A DNA stretch of 6,979 nt from an uncultured Pseudomonadota bacterium. GTDB taxonomy: Bacteria; Myxococcota_A; UBA9042; CAIXZC01. The position numbers were made by a program, and so were the translations under genes. Positions 1-4,562 of this stretch are shown one piece after another; the stretch's first letter is position 1, and each line of letters starts with the position of its first letter. The notes beneath the pieces are model-generated. The model did no database searches and was not told the origin of the DNA. It worked only from the letters and a program-made list of their open reading frames with translations. The stretch spans positions 1 to 6,979 of the forward strand of contig CALFHQ010000045.1 in assembly GCA_937876385.1 (NCBI GenBank). The letters run 5' to 3'.

Positions 1-1584
1 GGGGGACACGATCCAGAAAAGGTCTACGCTGCCTATGACCGGGCGGTGCGAGAGCAGGGGCGACCGTCCGTGATCTTGGCCATGACGGTGAAAGGATACG
101 GTTTGGGAGAGGCCGGGGAAGGGAAGAACATCACCCACAAGCAGAAGCAACTCAATGAGGCCGAACTAAAAGAGTTTCGCTCCCGTTTCGCCATTCCCAT
201 TTCTGACGACGAAATCAACGACGTCCCCTTCCACCGGCCGTCGGAGGTCAGCCCGGAGATTCGCTACTTGAAGGAGCGTCGAGAGGAGTTGGGCGGCTAC
301 TTACCCGCTCGTTCTGAAAAAGCGCCCCTCCTTGAAAAGATCCCCGATGCGCCCTTCGAGCGTCTCCTGAGCACGATGCAGAACCGGGACGCCGCCACAA
401 CCCTGGCGATGGTTCGCCTTTTGTCTTTCCTGCTGAAAGACGAGACGTTGGGCAAGCAGGTGGTGCCAATTGTTCCCGACGAAGCCCGAACCTTCGGTAT
501 GGAAACCCTCTTTCGAAGCGTCGGGATATACTCCCACGTCGGGCAGAAATACGAGCCGGTGGACGCAGACACCTTGCTTTCCTACAACGAACAGACGACC
601 GGACAGATCCTGGAAGAGGGAATCACCGAGGCCGGCGCCATGTCGTCCTTCATCGCAGCCGGGACGGCGTACAGTTCCCTGGGCCTGCAGATGATTCCCT
701 TCTTCTTCTTTTACTCGATGTTTGGATTCCAGCGCATCGGTGACCTCATTTGGGCCGCAGGGGACATGCGCACCAAAGGGTTTCTCATCGGTGCTACATC
801 AGGCCGCACAACCCTCGCTGGAGAGGGATTGCAGCACCAGGACGGACACAGCCACCTCCTCGCCTTTCCAAACCCCAGGATCATCGCCTACGACCCGGCT
901 TATGCCTACGAACTGGCGGTCATCGTGCGGGACGGCATGCGGCGCATGTTCGTCGAAGACGAGGCCCTCATCTACTACATCACCGTGGGCAACGAATCGT
1001 ACGAGATGCCCCCCATGCCGGACAACGTCGAAGACCAGATCCTACGCGGCATGTACTGCCTGTCCCCCTCACAGGACCAGAGGCTCCAAAGACGCATTCA
1101 GTTGTTGGGAAGTGGTGCCATTCTCAACGAGGTTCGAAAAGCAGCGAAGCTCCTGGAAGAGGAGTACGAAGTGGCCGCCGACGTCTACAGCGTAACCAGC
1201 TACAAACAGCTGCACACCGAGGCCCTCGACGCCGAGCGCTGGAATCGCTTCAACCCGGGGAAGAAGCCACGAATCCCATACATCTCGCAGAGTATCCGAT
1301 CCAACGCAGACGCCGTCGTCGCCGCTTCGGACTACGTCAAAATGCTGCCCTACTCGGTGGCTCAATGGGTGGATGTTCCCTTTATTGGGCTGGGCACAGA
1401 CGGCTTTGGCCGGTCGGAGACTCGAGAAGCGCTTCGGGACTTCTTCGAGGTGGACCATCGACACATTGTTCTGGCAGCGCTGTCGGCACTGAGGCAGGCG
1501 GGAAAGGTGGACGAAGGAGTTCTGTTATCGGCCATGGAAACTCTCGAAATCAACCCGAACAAGCCGAATCCAACGCGTTCCTGA
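1..1584 (+). CDS. aceE: Pyruvate dehydrogenase E1 component, homodimeric type (5'-truncated by window edge)
   Basis: This is the thiamine-diphosphate-dependent E1 of the PDH complex. It decarboxylates pyruvate and reductively acetylates the lipoyl group of E2 in the cytoplasm. The frame is open from base 1 (it begins GGHDPEKVYAAYD), so the ATG at 46 is internal and the true start lies upstream. About 527 codons remain. Aligned from memory to E. coli AceE (887 aa), codon 1 falls near residue 362, so the ThDP-binding GDG...NN region is outside the window. Visible landmarks are GKNITHKQKQ (codon 46 His, matching E. coli His407 of the active-site loop), DEARTFGMETLFR, GQILEEGI (Glu at 616-618, matching the cofactor-activating Glu571), SMFGFQRIGDL, HQDGHSH (His at 847, matching His640), DPAYAYE, LLGSGAI, DVYSVTS and GTDGFGRSETRE. 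The C-terminus is normal in length. The stop lies 10 nt before the E2 start, so the two genes are surely co-transcribed. The long single-chain architecture excludes the alpha2beta2 type of E1. Confidence 0.97.
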   Translation, partial: GGHDPEKVYAAYDRAVREQGRPSVILAMTVKGYGLGEAGEGKNITHKQKQLNEAELKEFRSRFAIPISDDEINDVPFHRPSEVSPEIRYLKERREELGGYLPARSEKAPLLEKIPDAPFERLLSTMQNRDAATTLAMVRLLSFLLKDETLGKQVVPIVPDEARTFGMETLFRSVGIYSHVGQKYEPVDADTLLSYNEQTTGQILEEGITEAGAMSSFIAAGTAYSSLGLQMIPFFFFYSMFGFQRIGDLIWAAGDMRTKGFLIGATSGRTTLAGEGLQHQDGHSHLLAFPNPRIIAYDPAYAYELAVIVRDGMRRMFVEDEALIYYITVGNESYEMPPMPDNVEDQILRGMYCLSPSQDQRLQRRIQLLGSGAILNEVRKAAKLLEEEYEVAADVYSVTSYKQLHTEALDAERWNRFNPGKKPRIPYISQSIRSNADAVVAASDYVKMLPYSVAQWVDVPFIGLGTDGFGRSETREALRDFFEVDHRHIVLAALSALRQAGKVDEGVLLSAMETLEINPNKPNPTRS

Positions 1585-1589
1585 GGAGG
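1584..1589 (+). promoter_or_regulatory. Shine-Dalgarno site of the E2 gene, overlapping the E1 stop
   Basis: AGGAGG begins on the last base of the E1 stop codon (TGA, 1582-1584) and sits 5 nt before the ATG at 1595. This is a near-consensus ribosome binding site. It fixes the E2 start, and a ribosome terminating on E1 would cover it, which favours coupled synthesis of E1 and E2. Confidence 0.8.
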
Positions 1590-1594
1590 AGACC

Positions 1595-2950
1595 ATGGCG
1601 ATTAGAGAAGTGAGGGTGCCCGAACTGGGGGAAGGAGTCAGCAGTGCCACGGTGATCAACATCCTAGTCGCTCCCGGAGACGCGGTCTCGGTGGACCAAC
1701 CCATTGTCGAGGTGGAAAACGAGAAGGCCGCCATGGAGATTCCGTCGCCTAGTGCCGGTACAGTGAAGGAAATCAAGGTGGAACTGGATCAGATCATTGA
1801 AGTGGGGCAGGTTATCTTGACACTGGAGAGTGACGGCGATGAATCCGACGAGACGGACGAGCCGGATCCCCCAACCCCTGAAGAAGAGGAACAAGAAGCG
1901 GAGAGCGAAGAGTATTTGGAGGTTCCGGACGACGCGGCCCCAAAAGAAAACCCCGAACCGGCCATTCCCAAGGAAGCGGAGGACTTAGAAGCCCCACACG
2001 GCGTTCCCCACGAGGTGGCTCCAGCCGGGCCGGCAGTTCGACGGTTGGCTCGGGAGCTGGGAGTTGATGTCAACCGCATTGAAGGCTCAGGTTCCAAAGG
2101 CCGAATATCCAAAGAGGACGTCATTGCCTACGTTCGCGCTATCGTGGCTGGAAAAGCGTCTGCGTCGGCCGAGGAGGGGAAGAGCAGTGAGCCATCGGAT
2201 GCCGACACCCCCGAGTTGCCTGATTTTGGCGCATTCGGCGAAGTAGAGCGAGAAGGGCTCAGTGCACTTCGACGGGCTGCAACAAAGCACACCAGTCGTT
2301 CGTGGCGATGGATTCCACACGTCACCCAGCAGGACAAGGCGGACATCACCGCACTGGAGGAACAACGGCGCAAGCTCAACGAAGAGCTGGCCGACGACGG
2401 GGTGCATTTGACCGTCACGGCCATTGCTATTCGGGTGGTCGCCCAGGCGTTGCGCCGGTTCCCCGTATTCAACTCCAGCCTGGACCTCAATAACCAGGAG
2501 ATCGTCTACAAGAAGTACGTCAACATCGGCCTCGCTGTGGACACCGACCGGGGGTTGGTAAACCCGGTCATCAAGAATGCCGAACGGCTCTCCCTTTCCG
2601 ACATTGCTCGGCAAGCAGCCGACCTTGCAGAGAAGGCCAGGAATCGGAGGCTAACCCACGCAGACATGCAGGGACAAAACTTCAGCGTCTCCAACCTCGG
2701 CGGTTTGGGCACAACGTGGTTCAGTCCCATCGTGGTGTGGCCTGCAGTGGCGGTCCTTGGACTGGGAAAAGCCGAAATGACTCCGGTCTTTGACAAGGGG
2801 GAGATAACAGGGCGTTTCATTCTCCCTCTGTCGGTATCCTATGACCATCGCGTCATCGATGGGGCAGATGCTTCTCGATTTTTGCGTTGGATTGCTCAGG
2901 CTCTGGAAGAGCCGCTGCGATTGGTCATCGATCAGGGGGCGGGGTCATGA
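1595..2950 (+). CDS. aceF: Dihydrolipoamide acetyltransferase, E2 component of pyruvate dehydrogenase
   Basis: E2 (451 aa) is the structural core of the PDH complex and transfers the acetyl group from lipoyl-lysine to CoA. Residues 1-78 form one lipoyl domain (start MAIREVRVPELGEG); Lys44 in ENEKAAMEI is the expected lipoylation site. Residues about 79-140 form a linker rich in Glu, Asp and Pro. Residues about 143-180 are the peripheral subunit-binding domain (GPAVRRLARELGVDV, then GSGSKGRISKEDV), which docks E1 or E3. A second linker (about 185-215) leads to the catalytic domain, with SWRWIPHVTQQDKADIT, FPVFNSSL, GLAVDTDRGLVNPVI, FSVSNLGGLG and the C-terminal SYDHRVIDGADASRFL, where His418 and Asp422 are the active-site pair. 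One lipoyl domain makes it shorter than the three-lipoyl E. coli protein (about 630 aa). The E1 and E3 neighbours and the IPHVT motif favour a PDH role over a 2-oxoglutarate or branched-chain E2. Confidence 0.96.
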   Translation: MAIREVRVPELGEGVSSATVINILVAPGDAVSVDQPIVEVENEKAAMEIPSPSAGTVKEIKVELDQIIEVGQVILTLESDGDESDETDEPDPPTPEEEEQEAESEEYLEVPDDAAPKENPEPAIPKEAEDLEAPHGVPHEVAPAGPAVRRLARELGVDVNRIEGSGSKGRISKEDVIAYVRAIVAGKASASAEEGKSSEPSDADTPELPDFGAFGEVEREGLSALRRAATKHTSRSWRWIPHVTQQDKADITALEEQRRKLNEELADDGVHLTVTAIAIRVVAQALRRFPVFNSSLDLNNQEIVYKKYVNIGLAVDTDRGLVNPVIKNAERLSLSDIARQAADLAEKARNRRLTHADMQGQNFSVSNLGGLGTTWFSPIVVWPAVAVLGLGKAEMTPVFDKGEITGRFILPLSVSYDHRVIDGADASRFLRWIAQALEEPLRLVIDQGAGS

Positions 2951-4362
2951 GCGAACCCACTCAAGAAACGAAAGTCGCCGTCATCGGAGCAGGACCCGCC
3001 GGCTACGCTGCCGCCTTCCGCTGCGCAGACCTCGGATTGAAGACCACCCTCATTGACCCGGAAGCCAATCCGGGGGGTGTCTGCCTGTATCGAGGTTGCA
3101 TCCCCTCCAAAGCGCTCCTGCATGTCGCCGAGGTCCTCCAGACCAGCCGAGATGCCGCAGATTGGGGGCTCACCTTCGAGCCTCCCACCATCGACTTGGA
3201 CCGCCTTCGAGGGTGGAAAGAGGAGGTGGTCACCGGGCTCACTTCGGGGTTGGGGCAGCTCACGCGTATGCGGAAAGTAAATCAGATACGGGGAACAGCT
3301 CGCTTCAAGGATGCCCACAACCTCGTCGTTCAGCCTGAATCCGGGGAATCGTTGACGCTGAAGTGTGAATTCGCCGTCATCGCCACCGGTTCCAAACCGG
3401 TGATGATTCCCGGCATGCCTGAAGACTCGAATCGTCTGTGGACCTCCCGAGAGGCGCTGAGCCTCCCCGAGATTCCCAAATCCCTCCTGATCGTAGGCGG
3501 GGGGTACATCGGATTGGAGATGGGGACAGTGTATGCGGCGTTGGGGAGCGAAGTGACGGTGGTGGAAATGACCTCCGGACTTCTTCCTGGGGCCGACCGG
3601 TCCCTTGTGCGGCCTTTGGCAAAGAGGCTCAAGAGTGCATTTCGAGGCGTTCGGTTGGACACCCGGGTTAGCGGTGCCAAGGAGACCAATAATGGACTGG
3701 AGGTCACCCTCGAAGCAAAGGGGAAGAAGACCACAGAGACTTTCGAAATCGTCCTGGTGGCGGTGGGTCGCCAGCCTTTCACCCAGGGGCTCAATTTGGA
3801 CAAGGCCGGAGTGAAGCTGAACGACGCTGGGTTCGTCCGGGTGGACGAGCAACGACGCACCACGGCAGACAATGTGTTCGCCATCGGCGATGTTGCTGGA
3901 CAACCGATGCTTGCTCACAAAGGTACCCACGAAGGCACCACGGTGGCCGAGATCATTGCCGGAAGGAAACTGTCGTTTGCCCCCCGGGCCATTCCTGCAG
4001 TGGTGTTCACGCAACCTGAAATCGCCTGGTGCGGCCTCACAGAAAGCCAAGCCAAAGAGAAGAAGGTGGCGCACCAAGTTCTGTCCTTTCCCTGGGGAGC
4101 CTCAGGGCGCGCCAGGACGCTGGGATTCAGCGACGGTATTACCCGCCTCATTGTGTCCGCCGACTCGGGGGTCGTGTTGGGCGTTGGAATCGTAGGTCCA
4201 AACGCCGGTGAACTCATCTCCGAAGGTACCCTGGCCGTGGAGTTGGGCGCCTATGCCGAAGACCTCGCTCACACGATTCATCCCCACCCAACCCTCTCCG
4301 AAACCCTCATGGAAAGCGCCGAGCAATTCGAAGGTCTAAGTACGCACACCGTGCGACGGTGA
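2947..4362 (+). CDS. lpd: Dihydrolipoamide dehydrogenase, E3 component of pyruvate dehydrogenase
   Basis: E3 (471 aa) is an FAD flavoprotein that reoxidises the dihydrolipoyl group of E2 and reduces NAD+. The N-terminal FAD Rossmann motif is VAVIGAGPAGYAAA (residues 10-23). The redox-active disulfide is Cys46/Cys51 in GGVCLYRGCIPSKALL. ATGSKP follows, then the NAD-binding GGGYIGLE (184-191) with VTVVE after it, and the second FAD motif DNVFAIGD (Asp315). The C-terminal dimerisation domain carries HPHPTLSE, with catalytic His447 and Glu452. All key residues are present and the length is typical. I chose the ATG at 2947 because MSEPTQETKVAVIGAG gives a normal N-terminus; an in-frame ATG at 2887 would add 20 unrelated residues from inside the E2 gene. 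The start overlaps the E2 stop as ATGA, which suggests translational coupling. The linked position suggests an E3 dedicated to PDH, though it could also serve other lipoyl enzymes. Confidence 0.96.
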   Translation: MSEPTQETKVAVIGAGPAGYAAAFRCADLGLKTTLIDPEANPGGVCLYRGCIPSKALLHVAEVLQTSRDAADWGLTFEPPTIDLDRLRGWKEEVVTGLTSGLGQLTRMRKVNQIRGTARFKDAHNLVVQPESGESLTLKCEFAVIATGSKPVMIPGMPEDSNRLWTSREALSLPEIPKSLLIVGGGYIGLEMGTVYAALGSEVTVVEMTSGLLPGADRSLVRPLAKRLKSAFRGVRLDTRVSGAKETNNGLEVTLEAKGKKTTETFEIVLVAVGRQPFTQGLNLDKAGVKLNDAGFVRVDEQRRTTADNVFAIGDVAGQPMLAHKGTHEGTTVAEIIAGRKLSFAPRAIPAVVFTQPEIAWCGLTESQAKEKKVAHQVLSFPWGASGRARTLGFSDGITRLIVSADSGVVLGVGIVGPNAGELISEGTLAVELGAYAEDLAHTIHPHPTLSETLMESAEQFEGLSTHTVRR

Positions 4363-4385
4363 GTCGCTATGGCAGCAACAGCGAC
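4363..4385 (+). terminator. Small hairpin immediately after the E3 stop (possible weak terminator)
   Basis: GTCGCT (4363-4368) and AGCGAC (4380-4385) are perfect 6-bp inverted arms around an 11-nt loop, starting on the base after the E3 stop codon. No T-run follows, so it does not look like a standard intrinsic terminator. It could be a 3'-end stabilising or Rho-associated structure, or it could be chance. The position at the operon end is the main support. Confidence 0.3.
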
Positions 4386-4482
4386 GTTAACGAAAGGTAA
4401 GATGCGCGGCTAGCGCCGATCAACTTTGCACACGACGTCAACGAATTTGAGGCGAGCACCGTCAATCGTGAGATGATGGTTC

Positions 4483-4512
4483 TTGACACTGGGGGCCGAT
4501 TGGGGCGAAAGT
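4483..4512 (+). promoter_or_regulatory. Candidate sigma70-type promoter for the downstream gene
   Basis: TTGACA at 4483-4488 matches the -35 consensus exactly and lies 75 bp before the next start codon. The best -10 at normal spacing is GAAAGT (4507-4512, 18-nt spacer), which matches only three of six consensus bases. The position in the only sizeable gap of the window supports a promoter, but the poor -10 leaves this a guess. Confidence 0.25.
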
Positions 4513-4530
4513 GGATTGTTTGACGGCCCC
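4492..4530. repeat. Inverted repeat GGGGCCG...CGGCCCC in the intergenic region
   Basis: GGGGCCG (4492-4498) and CGGCCCC (4524-4530) are perfect 7-bp inverted arms separated by 25 nt. They flank the possible -10 region and lie 33 nt before the next ATG. No T-tract follows the right arm. The repeat could be an operator, a 5'-leader hairpin or a chance pairing in GC-rich DNA. Confidence 0.35.
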
Positions 4531-4552
4531 TGACTTGGGGTGCCGGACCGCT

Positions 4553-4559
4553 GGAGGGG
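4553..4559 (+). promoter_or_regulatory. Shine-Dalgarno site fixing the start of the long unrecognised gene
   Basis: GGAGGGG lies just before the ATG at 4563, with GGAGG 5 nt from the start codon. It is the reason for choosing this start; no competing in-frame start with a comparable site was seen upstream in the gap. Confidence 0.7.
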
Positions 4560-4562
4560 TCT

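Noticed and set aside
46..48. ATG at 46 as the E1 start
   Set aside because: The same frame is open to base 1 and already encodes conserved AceE sequence (GGHDPEKVYAAYD), so the gene is simply cut by the window edge.
750..1613. A 287-codon + strand frame within the E1 gene
   Set aside because: It is an out-of-frame shadow, very rich in Arg, Gly and Pro, over conserved E1 sequence, and it runs past the E2 start.
2887..2946. A 20-codon upstream extension of E3 from the ATG at 2887
   Set aside because: It would overlap the conserved end of E2 by 64 bases, adds residues with no family counterpart, and is less plausible than the ATGA-coupled start at 2947.
2932..4077. A 381-codon open frame on the - strand opposite the E3 gene
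   Set aside because: It lies wholly over a textbook E3 coding sequence and shows no domain motifs of its own.
4410..4426. Short palindromic stem CGGC-TAGC-GCCG as a terminator
   Set aside because: Only 4 bp pair around a 4-nt loop, with no T-tract after it; this is expected by chance in GC-rich sequence.
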